Shown here: positions 9,414 to 19,783 of the stretch, in pieces
How the letters are laid out: each line of letters begins with the position of its first letter
How positions within the stretch are numbered: position 1 is the stretch's first letter
Assembly (NCBI RefSeq): GCF_020731145.1
Contig: NZ_JAJFZN010000005.1
Coordinates: 186,001-250,000, forward strand
Length of the DNA: 64,000 bases
Source: Sneathiella sp. HT1-7
GTDB taxonomy: Bacteria > Pseudomonadota > Alphaproteobacteria > Sneathiellales > Sneathiellaceae
Reading direction: 5' to 3'
The notes under the pieces: generated by a model
Database searches by the model: none
What the model saw: only the letters and a program-made list of their open reading frames with translations
What the model was told of the DNA's origin: nothing
Translations under genes and position numbers: made by a program

Positions 9414-12152
9414 ATGGATGATCTTTTAAGTGAATTTCTTACGGAAACCAATGAAAACATTGGTATCGTTGACGCCTCCATTGTTGTTTTGGAGCAGGAT
9501 CCGAGCGACGAAAGTCAGATCGACAATATATTTCGTCTTGTTCATACCATTAAGGGAACATGCGGGTTTCTAGGTTTGCCAAGACTGGAGGCTGTTGCAC
9601 ATGCCGGAGAAAATGTTCTCGGGAAAATTCGCGACAAGGAACTGACCGTTACCGCAGATGTTGTGACGCTTATTCTCGAAGCAATGGATGCCATCAAGGA
9701 CATTCTGGCCACGATCGAGGAGACTGAAGAAGAGCCCGCTGGAAATGATGCGGATTTGATTGCCCGTCTAAACGATGTCGCGTTCGGAGAGGCGCCTAAG
9801 GAGGCAGCACCGGAGCCAGAGCAGGAAGAACTGCCGGCTGGAAAGGTTTCCGAGGCAGAGCTTGAAGCGGCATTTCAGGCTGCGGAAGGTCCAGACGAGG
9901 ATTTAGCGGAAGAAGAACTGCGACCCGGTGAGGTTTCTGAGGCTGAACTTGAAGCGGCGTTCCAGGCAGCGGAAGGTCCGGACGAGATTGTTGAATCCTT
10001 AGAGCTACAGCAAGAAGAGGCGCCGCTTGAAGAAAAGAAGCCGGCCGCCGAGAAAACAACAAAAGAATCTAACATCGCCAATCAGAGCATTCGCGTAAAT
10101 GTGCAGATGCTAGAAAATCTTATGACGATGGTGAGTGAACTTGTGCTGACTCGAAATCAGCTCCTGCAGATGGTTCGCGGGATGGATGACAATGAATTTA
10201 CGGTTCCGCTGCAACGCCTAAGCCATGTAACAACCGAGTTGCAGGAAGGGCTGATGAAAACACGCATGCAGCCGATCGGAAATGCTTGGTCGAAACTGCC
10301 ACGTATTGTGCGGGATCTCAGCCATGAATTGGGCAAGAAAATCGATCTGGTCATGCATGGCGCGGAAACAGAACTCGATCGTCAGGTGCTTGAGTTGATC
10401 AAGGATCCGCTTACCCATATGGTGCGAAATTCAGCGGATCATGGGCTTGAAGTACCCGAAGATCGCAAGGCGGCGGGTAAACAACAAACGGGCAAGATTG
10501 TTCTCGAAGCCTTTCATGAAGGTGGTCATATCATCATCAAGATTACGGATGATGGGCGCGGTCTGAACAGTGAAAAAATAAAGCAGAAGGTTATCGAAAA
10601 CGGTTTGGCGAGCGAAGCTGAATTGGAAGGGATGAGCAAGCAGCAAATCCAAAATTTCATCATGCGTGCCGGCTTCTCCACTGCGGAAAAAGTAACCAAT
10701 GTATCTGGCCGTGGGGTCGGCATGGATGTCGTTCGCTCCAATATCGAGAAGATTGGCGGGACGATTGCCCTGACGTCTGAAGAAGGCAAAGGGTCAACTT
10801 TCACCATTAAAATTCCGCTGACACTCGCGATTGTGTCTGCGTTGATTGTTGAATGTTGCGGTGAAAGATTTGCCGTCCCGCAGACGAGTGTGGTTGAACT
10901 CGTTCGTGCTTCAACCAATAATACCAGCGATCATACAATTGAAATGATTAATGGCTCGCCGGTTCTTAGATTGCGTGATCATCTGTTGCCGCTTGTGCAT
11001 CTGAATGAAATCATGCGCCTTGAAACAGCTGCGGATGAAGTTGCGGATAAAAGCGAAGTTAAAGGCTCTGAAGAGTTTATCATCGTTATTCAGGTCGCCA
11101 GTTATGTGTTCGGCATAGTTGTGGACCGGGTGTTTGATACGGAAGAAATTGTCGTCAAGCCAATTGCGCCGATTTTGAAAAACCTGTCCATTTTCTCAGG
11201 AAATACGATCCTCGGGGATGGCAGTGTTATCATGATCCTTGACCCGAATGGAATTGCCGCTATGTCCGGTGACGCCGTGGTCAATACAGATGGTGCGTCG
11301 AAAGAAGAAACAAAACAGGCGCAGGTGCAAGATGAGAAAATTGCGCTCCTTGTCTTCCGTGCTGGCGGAAAGGATCCGAAAGCCGTTCCACTTTCTCTGG
11401 TGGCGCGCCTTGAAGAAATTGACGTCGGTACAATCGAAGAAGCGAATGGCAGGAAAGTTGTCCAGTATCGTGGTCAATTGATGCCGCTGACGACGATCGA
11501 AGACAATATAGAAATCAGGGAAGAGGGACGACAACCTGTCCTGGTCTTTAGTGATCAAGATCGTACAATGGGGCTTTTGGTTGAAGAAATTGTCGATATT
11601 GTCGAAGACCATCTCGATGTGGAAATGTTATCGGAACGCGATGGCTATGTCGGCAGTGCCGTTATTCGCGAAAAGGCGACCGATATAATTGATGTCGGTT
11701 ACTGCTTGAGCAAATGCTTTGGTAGCTGGTTTGGGGATACGGAGACACGACCTTTCGGCCATAACGGCGAGAAACAGAAAGTCCTGCTGGTCGATGACAG
11801 TCCATTCTTCCGGAACATGCTCGTACCACTTCTAAAAACGGCGGGTTATGACGTTTCGACAGCAGAGAATGGCGCAGAGGCTTTGAAAAAGAGAGATATC
11901 GGCGAAACATTTGACATCATCGTCAGCGACATTGAGATGCCGGAAATGGATGGTTTCACGTTCGCCGAAGAAATTAAAGGGGATGACAGATGGAATGAGA
12001 CGCCGATTGTCGCCTTGTCCTCCCACACGACGCCTGGTGATTTCGATCGTGGGCGCGCCGTAGGTTTCTCAGATTATATAGCAAAGTTTGACAGAGATTC
12101 ATTGATGTCCGCGCTTTCGCAGACTCTTAAGGAAAGTGGGAGTGCAAAATGA
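9414..12152 (+). CDS. cheA: hybrid chemotaxis histidine kinase CheA with C-terminal receiver
   Basis: 912 residues. Domains in order: Hpt/P1 with phosphoacceptor H44 in RLVHTIKG; a linker (about 125-220) with two exact copies of an 18-residue acidic unit; P3 dimerisation helices (about 222-290); HATPase (NSADHGLE, DDGRGLN, GRGVGMDVV, GKGSTF); a first CheW-like P5 domain (about 455-620); a second CheW-like segment (about 640-765); and a receiver domain (about 785-905) with its acidic pair in LLVDDS and the phospho-Asp in VSDIEMPEMDG. It autophosphorylates in response to chemoreceptors and feeds CheY and CheB. The attached receiver is probably a phosphate sink or output. It overlaps cheW by 4 nt. 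Confidence 0.95.
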   Translation: MDDLLSEFLTETNENIGIVDASIVVLEQDPSDESQIDNIFRLVHTIKGTCGFLGLPRLEAVAHAGENVLGKIRDKELTVTADVVTLILEAMDAIKDILATIEETEEEPAGNDADLIARLNDVAFGEAPKEAAPEPEQEELPAGKVSEAELEAAFQAAEGPDEDLAEEELRPGEVSEAELEAAFQAAEGPDEIVESLELQQEEAPLEEKKPAAEKTTKESNIANQSIRVNVQMLENLMTMVSELVLTRNQLLQMVRGMDDNEFTVPLQRLSHVTTELQEGLMKTRMQPIGNAWSKLPRIVRDLSHELGKKIDLVMHGAETELDRQVLELIKDPLTHMVRNSADHGLEVPEDRKAAGKQQTGKIVLEAFHEGGHIIIKITDDGRGLNSEKIKQKVIENGLASEAELEGMSKQQIQNFIMRAGFSTAEKVTNVSGRGVGMDVVRSNIEKIGGTIALTSEEGKGSTFTIKIPLTLAIVSALIVECCGERFAVPQTSVVELVRASTNNTSDHTIEMINGSPVLRLRDHLLPLVHLNEIMRLETAADEVADKSEVKGSEEFIIVIQVASYVFGIVVDRVFDTEEIVVKPIAPILKNLSIFSGNTILGDGSVIMILDPNGIAAMSGDAVVNTDGASKEETKQAQVQDEKIALLVFRAGGKDPKAVPLSLVARLEEIDVGTIEEANGRKVVQYRGQLMPLTTIEDNIEIREEGRQPVLVFSDQDRTMGLLVEEIVDIVEDHLDVEMLSERDGYVGSAVIREKATDIIDVGYCLSKCFGSWFGDTETRPFGHNGEKQKVLLVDDSPFFRNMLVPLLKTAGYDVSTAENGAEALKKRDIGETFDIIVSDIEMPEMDGFTFAEEIKGDDRWNETPIVALSSHTTPGDFDRGRAVGFSDYIAKFDRDSLMSALSQTLKESGSAK

Positions 12153-12604
12153 CCGAAACCAATATGCATGATTATGTTACTGTTTTCATTTCGGACCAAC
12201 TCTTTGGTATTCCGGTTCTAGAAGTCCATGATGTACTTCGGGGTCTAAATCTTACGAAAATTCCGCTGGCACCGCCCGAAGTTGCCGGCGCCCTCAACCT
12301 TCGCGGCCGTATTGTGACGGCCATCGATGTGCGCAAGCGCCTTGGCCTGCCGGAGCGAGAGGAAGATGAAAACAGCATGAGTATTGTCGTCGAGCATCAG
12401 GGTGAACCCTATAGTCTTCTGATAGATAGTGTTGGCGAAGTGCTCAGCCTGGATCTAAATGAGTTGCAGCCAACTCCTGTCACACTGAATTCTTGCTGGA
12501 AAGAAATATCTGGCGGTGTGTACCGGCTTGAAAACAAGTTGCTCGTCCTAATGCAAATCGAGCAACTTTTGAATTTCGCAGACAGTTCGACCATCGCGGC
12601 GTGA
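12149..12604 (+). CDS. cheW: chemotaxis coupling protein CheW
   Basis: 151 residues forming one CheW domain. It opens with the YVTVFISDQLFGIPV strand pattern, then GALNLRGRIVTAIDVRKRLGLP (about residues 46-67), a family signature, and LLIDSVGEVLSL. CheW bridges chemoreceptors to CheA at the inner face of the membrane. It starts with an ATGA overlap on cheA and is followed after 19 nt by cheY, so it sits in the che operon. The length is normal for the family, and nothing is missing. Confidence 0.94.
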   Translation: MTETNMHDYVTVFISDQLFGIPVLEVHDVLRGLNLTKIPLAPPEVAGALNLRGRIVTAIDVRKRLGLPEREEDENSMSIVVEHQGEPYSLLIDSVGEVLSLDLNELQPTPVTLNSCWKEISGGVYRLENKLLVLMQIEQLLNFADSSTIAA

Positions 12605-12623
12605 GAAAGAACGGAGAAACAAG

Positions 12624-12989
12624 ATGCCATCCTGTTTGATTGTTGATGATTCCAAAGTTGTTCGCATGGTCGCGAGACGTATTCTGGAAGATTTGAGTTT
12701 CGGTATCCTTGAGGCAGAAGACGGCAAGGGTGCATTGAACGCGTGCCTTGAAAAAATGCCGGATGTCATCCTCCTCGATTGGAATATGCCGGTGATGAAC
12801 GGAATTGATTTTCTGCGGACGCTACGGAATTCCGAGAATGGGGAACAGCCCGTCGTGATCTTTTGCACGACAGAGAATGATATGGCGCATATTCGTGAGG
12901 CCATTTCTGCGGGCGCCAATGAATATATTATGAAACCTTTCGATCGCGCGATTATTGAAGCGAAATTCTCTCAAGTGGGGGTTCTCTAG
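12624..12989 (+). CDS. cheY: single-domain response regulator CheY
   Basis: 121 residues, a stand-alone receiver domain. The acidic pair lies in IVDDSK, the phospho-Asp in VILLDWNMPVMNG (near residue 52), the conserved Thr in FCTTEND, and Lys in YIMKPFD. It should receive phosphate from CheA and bind the flagellar switch (FliM/FliN/FliG; fliN and fliG are encoded 16 kb downstream). It lies between cheW and cheB in the same operon, and its TAG abuts the GTG start of cheB. No output domain is attached. Confidence 0.92.
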   Translation: MPSCLIVDDSKVVRMVARRILEDLSFGILEAEDGKGALNACLEKMPDVILLDWNMPVMNGIDFLRTLRNSENGEQPVVIFCTTENDMAHIREAISAGANEYIMKPFDRAIIEAKFSQVGVL

Positions 12990-14156
12990 GTGGTGCAAGC
13001 CGACACGATAACAAGTCTGCCGATTGAGACGAACAAAGATCCTTACCGGATCATGATCGTCGATGATTCCGCAGTTATACGCGGCTTTCTAACGCGCTGG
13101 CTTGAAGCGGAATCGGATATTCAGGTTGTTGCTATTGCTAACAATGGTGTTGCTGCCCTTCGTGAATTTGAGCGCACCCTCCCGGAATTGGTAATCCTTG
13201 ATATCGAGATGCCGGAAATGGATGGCCTTACGGCGCTGCCGCGTCTTGTTCAGCTGGACAAGTCCGTTCAAGTTATTATGGCGTCCACACTGACACGGCG
13301 AAATGCGGATGTCAGTTTGAAAGCGCTGGCCATGGGGGCCGCGGATTATATTGCGAAGCCGGAATCGACTCGCGACGTCAATGAGAAAGAAGAATTCCAC
13401 AGAGGCTTGCTGGAAAAAATCAGGGCTCTTGGACAAACACGACGCTTGCGAGATCGTAAGGCGGGTAAAGTTGCACCGCGGCCGACCTTAAAGCCGACGC
13501 TACTTGGTGAGACAGCACCAGCGCCACTTCATAAAAAATCGACTTTTAACTTGCGACCCTATGGAAAGAACCTTGCGCCTAAAGTGATCGCTATCGGTTC
13601 ATCCACGGGTGGTCCGCAAGCGCTATTTAAAACCTTTGAAGCCCTCAAAGGAAAAACAAGCTTGCCGATTTTGATCACCCAGCATATGCCGGCTACCTTC
13701 ACAGCAATTCTTGCAGAGCATTTGAGCAAGATCTACGGCAAGGACTGCAGGGAAGCATCAGACGGTGAAAAGGTTCTTGAAAATCGCGTTTACGTGGCAC
13801 CTGGGGATTGGCATATGACGGTGGTTAGAAAAGGCACTGATGTTGTCATCAAGTTAAATCAGGAACCCCCAGAAAACTATTGCCGTCCATCCGTAGATCC
13901 GATGCTTAGGAGTCTGATGACCGCTTACGGTAGTGATGTGTTGGCGGTTATTTTGACAGGTATGGGACATGATGGACTGGAAGGTTGCAAGAAACTTGCG
14001 GAGTCAGGAGCAGTGGTGATTGGTCAGGATGAAGAAACAAGTGTTGTTTGGGGAATGCCGGGAGCTGTTGCCTCTGCCGATTTGTGCAATGGGGTGTTCC
14101 CATTGGAAAAAATCCCTGGTGCGATTGAAAATATTCTCAAGGGGAGGCCCGTATGA
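12990..14156 (+). CDS. cheB: chemotaxis methylesterase/glutaminase CheB
   Basis: 388 residues. An N-terminal receiver (about 18-140) has its acidic pair in IVDDSA and phospho-Asp in VILDIEMPEMDG. A basic, proline-containing linker follows (about 145-195). The C-terminal methylesterase domain (about 197-385) carries the Ser in GSSTGGPQAL, the His in TQHMP and the Asp in GMGHDG, the catalytic triad. It removes methyl groups from chemoreceptor glutamates when phosphorylated by CheA, giving adaptation together with CheR. The gene starts with GTG directly after the cheY stop and overlaps cheR by 4 nt. Confidence 0.95.
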   Translation: MVQADTITSLPIETNKDPYRIMIVDDSAVIRGFLTRWLEAESDIQVVAIANNGVAALREFERTLPELVILDIEMPEMDGLTALPRLVQLDKSVQVIMASTLTRRNADVSLKALAMGAADYIAKPESTRDVNEKEEFHRGLLEKIRALGQTRRLRDRKAGKVAPRPTLKPTLLGETAPAPLHKKSTFNLRPYGKNLAPKVIAIGSSTGGPQALFKTFEALKGKTSLPILITQHMPATFTAILAEHLSKIYGKDCREASDGEKVLENRVYVAPGDWHMTVVRKGTDVVIKLNQEPPENYCRPSVDPMLRSLMTAYGSDVLAVILTGMGHDGLEGCKKLAESGAVVIGQDEETSVVWGMPGAVASADLCNGVFPLEKIPGAIENILKGRPV

Positions 14157-14989
14157 ATAGTCAGGACTTCCAACTCTTCGGTGAAATTGTCAATTCACGC
14201 TCCGGATTGGTGCTGACAGAAGAGAAAATATATTTGCTGGAAAGCAGGTTGGTTCCTCTTGCGCGTCGGCGCGGATTGGAAAATCTCGAAGCATTGGCGG
14301 AAGAAGTTCGTCGGTACAAAGATGATCGCCTTTTGGAAGAAATCACCGAGGCGATGACGACCAACGAGACATTCTTCTTCCGGGACACCAAGCCATTTGA
14401 TACTTTCCGAGATGTCGTGCTGCCGCAGCTTTTGAAGGCGCGGGCCACGAAAAAAACTCTACGGATATGGACGGCGGCATGCTCGACCGGGCAGGAGCCC
14501 TACTCAATTGCCATGCTGTTGAAGGAAGAGGCCGCTAAAATGGCTGGCTGGCGTGTGGAAATTATGGCGACTGATATCTCGCAGGAGGTTCTGGAGAAAG
14601 CCAAAGCCGGGTTATATTCTCAGTTTGAGGTGCAGCGCGGACTCCCCATTCAACTGCTTATGAAGCATTTTCAGCAGGTCGGTGAGATGTGGCAGATCGA
14701 TAGTTCTATCCGGGCGATGGTTAAGTTCCAACCGAAGAACCTCTTGGAGGATCTCGGAAGCTTGGGTCAGTTCGATGTCGTTTTTTGCCGGAATGTTCTG
14801 ATTTATTTTGATCAGCCGACGAAAAGCAAAGTATTGACACAAGTCCATAAAATTCTCGCTGATGATGGCGCGCTTTTCTTGGGCGGCGCGGAAACTGTCC
14901 TGGGTATTTGTGACAGTTTTAAACCGGTTGACGGTCAGCGCGGGGTTTATACTTCAGTCAATGGCGGATTGATGGCGGCCGCCAGTTAA
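14153..14989 (+). CDS. cheR: chemoreceptor methyltransferase CheR
   Basis: 278 residues. An N-terminal all-helical domain ends with TNETFFFRDTKPFD, followed by the SAM-binding Rossmann domain with WTAACSTGQEPYSIAM (about residues 105-120), ATDIS and VFCRNVLIYFD. CheR transfers methyl groups from SAM to glutamates of chemoreceptors. There is no C-terminal receptor-tethering pentapeptide-binding extension beyond the core. It is the last gene of the che operon; a strong hairpin terminator follows about 50 nt after its stop. No methyl-accepting chemotaxis protein gene is present in the window. Confidence 0.94.
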   Translation: MNSQDFQLFGEIVNSRSGLVLTEEKIYLLESRLVPLARRRGLENLEALAEEVRRYKDDRLLEEITEAMTTNETFFFRDTKPFDTFRDVVLPQLLKARATKKTLRIWTAACSTGQEPYSIAMLLKEEAAKMAGWRVEIMATDISQEVLEKAKAGLYSQFEVQRGLPIQLLMKHFQQVGEMWQIDSSIRAMVKFQPKNLLEDLGSLGQFDVVFCRNVLIYFDQPTKSKVLTQVHKILADDGALFLGGAETVLGICDSFKPVDGQRGVYTSVNGGLMAAAS

Positions 14990-15041
14990 TCCTGACGATC
15001 GGCAGCGCAACTGAGCAAGCTCTCTCTGATAATATTCAAAT

Positions 15042-15077
15042 AAAAGCCCCGCAGTATAGACTACTGCGGGGCTTTTT
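15042..15077. terminator. bidirectional intrinsic terminator between cheR and ctrA
   Basis: A 12-bp GC-rich stem (AGCCCCGCAGTA at 15045-15056 paired with TACTGCGGGGCT at 15062-15073, loop TAGAC) is flanked by A-rich bases on the left and a T run on the right. It can therefore end transcription from both the che operon (plus) and ctrA (minus). Confidence 0.9.
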
Positions 15078-15108
15078 AATGAATGACGTTTCGGTATTTA
15101 GGAGAAGG

Positions 15109-15810
15109 CTAGCTCGCGCGGGCCTGAAGATTCTCTTCTGGATCGCGAAGAACATATCCCCGACCCCAAACCGTTTCGATATAATTGTCGCCGGCGGTTG
15201 CTGCGGCAAGCTTCTTGCGCAGTTTGCAAACGAAAACGTCGATGATTTTGAGTTCTGGCTCGTCCATGCCCCCATAGAGGTGGTTGAGGAACATTTCCTT
15301 CGTCAATGTTGTGCCCTTGCGCAAGCTGAGCAGTTCGAGCATGCCGTATTCTTTGCCGGTGAGGTGCAGGCGCTGGCCGCTGACTTCGACAGATTTGGAG
15401 TCCAGGTTGACCGTAAGCTTGCCAGTCTCAATAGTGGATTGTGCGTGGCCTTTCGAACGGCGAACAATCGCATGAATACGTGCGACAAGTTCATCTTTAT
15501 TAAAAGGCTTGGTTAAGTAGTCATCCGCACCGAAGCCCAAACCCTTAACTTTGTCATCAGGTTCAGACATGCCGGATAAAATCAGAATGGGCGTTGATAC
15601 CTTTGCCGTACGAAGCTTTTTCAAGACGTCGTAACCGGACATATCAGGCAGGCCCAAATCCAATATAATAATGTCATAGTCATAAAGTTTGCCAAGATCT
15701 ACGCCCTCTTCACCGAGGTCGGTCGTGTAAACATTAAGACCCTCTGCGCTCAGCATCAATTCGATGCCACGAGCCATTGAGCTATCATCTTCTATCAATA
15801 GTACACGCAT
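15109..15810 (-). CDS. ctrA: cell-cycle response regulator CtrA
   Basis: 233 residues: an OmpR-type receiver (acidic pair in LIEDDSS, phospho-Asp in [12 protein letters not shown], Lys in DDYLTKPF) followed by a winged-helix DNA-binding domain with [17 protein letters not shown] and the recognition region [14 protein letters not shown], both typical of CtrA. It is a master regulator of motility and, in many alphaproteobacteria, the cell cycle. I chose ATG at 15810 with AGGAGG nine bases upstream; an in-frame start 12 codons earlier has no support. Partner genes chpT and sciP are nearby. A TTAA-N7-TTAA site lies 43-57 nt upstream of its start, suggesting autoregulation. Confidence 0.95.
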   Translation of the reverse strand: MRVLLIEDDSSMARGIELMLSAEGLNVYTTDLGEEGVDLGKLYDYDIIILDLGLPDMSGYDVLKKLRTAKVSTPILILSGMSEPDDKVKGLGFGADDYLTKPFNKDELVARIHAIVRRSKGHAQSTIETGKLTVNLDSKSVEVSGQRLHLTGKEYGMLELLSLRKGTTLTKEMFLNHLYGGMDEPELKIIDVFVCKLRKKLAAATAGDNYIETVWGRGYVLRDPEENLQARAS

Positions 15811-15852
15811 ATATTGTACCTCCTGTACTCCAACTATTATTAACAACTTAAC

Positions 15853-15867
15853 TTAACAATTAGTTAA
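15853..15867. promoter_or_regulatory. CtrA-binding box TTAA-N7-TTAA
   Basis: TTAA at 15853-15856 and TTAA at 15864-15867 are separated by exactly seven bases (caattag), the CtrA consensus spacing. It lies in the ctrA/fliI divergent intergenic region, which also holds other TTAA half-sites (15840, 15848, and a pair with N9 spacing at 15883/15896). It probably serves ctrA autoregulation and perhaps fliI. Confidence 0.6.
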
Positions 15868-16000
15868 AACAAAAGATAAAAATTAACTATCTTTGTTAAC
15901 TTCGTATGACGGCATTTACTAAACATTAAAATGTATCTGTCAAAATGACTTAACTTACCGAGATCAGGGTCCTACAAACAAGTTAAGCGAGGCGTCTTTC

Positions 16001-17332
16001 GTGCAAAGCATTATTTCGGAAATCGATCGGGTTCCTACAGCGCAATATTACGGCCGCGTGGTTGCAATAATGGGGCTGTTGGTGGAAATCGGCGGCATAC
16101 AAAGACAACTGAGTATTGGCAGCCGCGTTAATTTACGCGCCCGCGGCGGCGGTAAGGTAAACTGCGAGGTGGTCGGTTTCCGTGATGATCGTGCGTTACT
16201 CATGCCGTTTGGCGTTCTGGAAGGGATTGGCATTGGTTGTAAGGCAGAAATTGCTGAGCGCGATCCGGTCATCTTTCCGAATGAAAGCTGGCTTGGCCGG
16301 GTGGTCAATGCCATGGGAGAACCGATTGATGGCGGTCCGCCACTCAAATCCGGAAACCGAGCTGTTCCTTTTCGGAATGCACCGCCACCGGCGCACGCCC
16401 GTCAACGGGTCGGTGAGAAAATAGATCTTGGTGTTCGCGCCCTGAATACTTTCGTGACTTGTTGTCGCGGACAGAGAATGGGCATATTTGCAGGTTCCGG
16501 CGTTGGTAAATCGGTGTTGTTTTCCATGCTTGCCCGAAATACTGCGGCAGACATCAATGTGATTGGCTTGATCGGTGAACGTGGCCGGGAAGTACAGGAA
16601 TTTATCAAGGATGACCTCGGCGAGGAAGGCCTGAAGCGAAGTATTGTCGTTGTTGCGACATCAGATGAATCTGCGCTTATGCGACGTCAGGCCGCTTACC
16701 TGACGCTTTCTCTTGCGGAATATTTCCGCGATGAGGATCGCGATGTGCTTTGTCTGATGGATAGTGTTACCAGATTTGCCATGGCGCAACGTGATATTGG
16801 TCTTTCGGGCGGTGAACCTCCGACAAGTAAGGGCTATACGCCAACCGTTTTCAGTGAACTGCCAAAATTGCTTGAACGTGCCGGGCCAGGTTCCGGAAAA
16901 GGCAGTATCACGGGGCTATTTACCGTTCTTGTTGAGGGTGATGATCACAACGAACCTGTCGCGGACGCCGTCCGGGGAATTCTAGATGGTCATATAGTGA
17001 TGGAGCGACAGATCGCGGAGCGAGGCCGCTATCCGGCCATTAATGTTCTCAAATCTATCTCTCGGACGATGCCCGGGTGCAATAGTGACGCTGAAAATGT
17101 TCTCATATCGAAGGCGAAGCAATATCTCTCAACCTATGACGACATGGCAGAAATGATCCGCTTGGGAGCATATCGACGGGGTGCAGATCCTTTAGTTGAT
17201 GAGGCCATACATTTTTTCCCGATGCTGGAAGAGTTCATGAGTCAGGGCAAGACCGATCGGGCCAGCCTGCCCGAATGCTTTGCTGCCCTGTCCGAAATAC
17301 TGGCGCAGCAACCAGATCTTGAAACGGTTTAA
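16001..17332 (+). CDS. fliI: flagellum-specific ATPase FliI
   Basis: 443 residues, homologous to F1-ATPase beta subunits. It has a Walker A loop in [11 protein letters not shown] (about residues 165-175), Walker B in [12 protein letters not shown] and the FliI/YscN signature [15 protein letters not shown]. It energises and sorts export through the flagellar type III apparatus on the cytoplasmic face. The start is GTG at 16001. It diverges from ctrA and is followed after 33 nt by a fliJ-like gene. A CtrA-type box lies about 135 nt upstream, so CtrA control is plausible. Confidence 0.95.
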   Translation: MQSIISEIDRVPTAQYYGRVVAIMGLLVEIGGIQRQLSIGSRVNLRARGGGKVNCEVVGFRDDRALLMPFGVLEGIGIGCKAEIAERDPVIFPNESWLGRVVNAMGEPIDGGPPLKSGNRAVPFRNAPPPAHARQRVGEKIDLGVRALNTFVTCCRGQRMGIFAGSGVGKSVLFSMLARNTAADINVIGLIGERGREVQEFIKDDLGEEGLKRSIVVVATSDESALMRRQAAYLTLSLAEYFRDEDRDVLCLMDSVTRFAMAQRDIGLSGGEPPTSKGYTPTVFSELPKLLERAGPGSGKGSITGLFTVLVEGDDHNEPVADAVRGILDGHIVMERQIAERGRYPAINVLKSISRTMPGCNSDAENVLISKAKQYLSTYDDMAEMIRLGAYRRGADPLVDEAIHFFPMLEEFMSQGKTDRASLPECFAALSEILAQQPDLETV

Positions 17333-17365
17333 GGCGGAGGATGATGCTTTGAGGTTAAAATCATC

Positions 17366-17788
17366 ATGAAGGGCCTGGATAGTTTAATCAGGGTCCATAA
17401 ATGGAAACTTGACGAAAAGCGGCGGGAACTTGTCGATTTTGAAGAATTGCACGCAAGTTTTGTGAAACAATTACGAAGCCTTGAAGAAGAACAACTGCGG
17501 GAGCAGGATGTTGCCGGGGCCAATCTGGAGGTTGGCTTCTCTTTTGCGAACTATGCTGCTGCTGCGAAGCAGCAAAGAGAAAATATTAAGGCAAGCATTG
17601 AAGAAATAGACACCAAGATTGCCGCACTGAATGAAGAGGTAACCATCTGTTATCAGGAACTCAAAAAATATCAGGTCGCGCTCGAAGCACGTGGAATTAA
17701 GGAAAAATATGAGCGGAACAGGGTTGAGCAAATGAGTCTGGATGAGCTTGCCATTGATCTCCATCGGCGTAAGGGTGGGTTGAGATAA
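17366..17788 (+). CDS. fliJ: flagellar export chaperone FliJ-like protein
   Basis: 140 residues, almost entirely charged coiled coil (heptads through KWKLDEKRRELVDFEELHAS and the segments around residues 65-120), no membrane segment. Size, composition and position directly behind fliI match FliJ, the stalk-like partner of the FliI hexamer in flagellar export. Sequence conservation in this family is low, so the name depends on context. The region to the next gene (about 100 nt) has no clear hairpin terminator. Confidence 0.8.
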   Translation: MKGLDSLIRVHKWKLDEKRRELVDFEELHASFVKQLRSLEEEQLREQDVAGANLEVGFSFANYAAAAKQQRENIKASIEEIDTKIAALNEEVTICYQELKKYQVALEARGIKEKYERNRVEQMSLDELAIDLHRRKGGLR

Positions 17789-17888
17789 CTCGATCAACCT
17801 TCCCTCAAAATGCATGTGATTTTTCTTGCATACTATTCTCAAATGCTCCAATGTGAACAAAACATGAACATATGAGATTGGAGGACAT

Positions 17889-18734
17889 ATGCCGGTTGAT
17901 ATTCGTGAAAGAGCGGAAATTTTTAGGGCCTTGCATTTGCGGGAGAAAGCATTTGTTCTTCCTAACCCTTGGGACGCGGGATCAGCGAAGATGCTGACGG
18001 CGCTTGGATTTAGCGCCTTGGCAACGACGAGCGCCGGGTTTGCCTTTTCTTCAGGCAAAGGTACTTCAATCGGTGAAATCAGTCGGGAAGAAGCGCTGGA
18101 GCATGCCGCCGGGATTATCGCGGCAACGACGTTACCGGTTAGCGCTGATCTCGAAAACGGATATGGTCATACGCCTGAAGAGGTGGCGGAGACAGTCCGG
18201 CTGGCTGCCGAAATTGGACTCGCGGGCTGCACGATTGAGGATACGACGGGTGATCCGGATAACCCCATTTACGAACGGGCGCAAGCGATTGACAGAATCG
18301 CTGCGGCTGCTGAAGTTGTAAGAGGACTGGATAGACCTTTCATGCTGACGGCGAGGGCTGAAAACTACCTTTTTAACCGACCAGATTTTGGAGATACTTT
18401 GATGCGCCTCCAATGCTTTGAAATGGTCGGGGCGGATGTGCTGTATGCGCCGGCACTTCCCGATTTACAGGCTATAAAGACGGTCTGTAAGGAAGTGTCA
18501 AAGCCGCTCAATGTTGTCGCTGGTATCGGCCTTCCGGGCGTGACGATCACCGAGCTTGAAGCCGCAGGAGTGAAACGGATCAGCGTTGGTTCAGCCTTTG
18601 CCCGGGTTGCCTATGGCGCAATGATAGATGCGGCAGAGGGAATTATTAAAACTGGTTCCTTCGCACCATTTATGGCCGCAGCGTCTTTCTCATCAATAGA
18701 AACGCTGATTAAGTTCGTAAATTTGAAACAGTGA
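17889..18734 (+). CDS. isocitrate lyase/PEP mutase superfamily protein
   Basis: 281 residues with the TIM-barrel pattern of the PEP mutase/isocitrate lyase superfamily: LPNPWDAGSAKML near residue 25, Mg-site ADLENGYG near residue 85, EDTTGD and the LTARAEN segment. The ICL motif KKCGH is absent, which argues against true isocitrate or methylisocitrate lyase. Members include phosphonomutases, oxaloacetate decarboxylases and carboxyvinyl-carboxyphosphonate mutases; the reaction is uncertain. A good ribosome site (TTGGAGG) precedes the ATG. It is transcribed alone and runs convergently into trhO with an 11-nt gap. Confidence 0.82.
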   Translation: MPVDIRERAEIFRALHLREKAFVLPNPWDAGSAKMLTALGFSALATTSAGFAFSSGKGTSIGEISREEALEHAAGIIAATTLPVSADLENGYGHTPEEVAETVRLAAEIGLAGCTIEDTTGDPDNPIYERAQAIDRIAAAAEVVRGLDRPFMLTARAENYLFNRPDFGDTLMRLQCFEMVGADVLYAPALPDLQAIKTVCKEVSKPLNVVAGIGLPGVTITELEAAGVKRISVGSAFARVAYGAMIDAAEGIIKTGSFAPFMAAASFSSIETLIKFVNLKQ

Positions 18735-18745
18735 CGAAAAGACAG

Positions 18746-19651
<906 letters not shown>

Positions 19652-19783
19652 CTATCCTATTCCTAATCGTGTGAATTTGACCGGGAATATGGCGCAGCGA
19701 TCGCGATCTATCAAGGTCGAATGTTGGGAGTATGTTATGCAAACTTAAGGACAGGACCATTATTATGGGAGGAAAGGTAAATA

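Noticed and set aside
15883-15899. TTAA-N9-TTAA pair as a second CtrA site
   Set aside because: The spacing is nine instead of seven; only the 15853 box matches the consensus.
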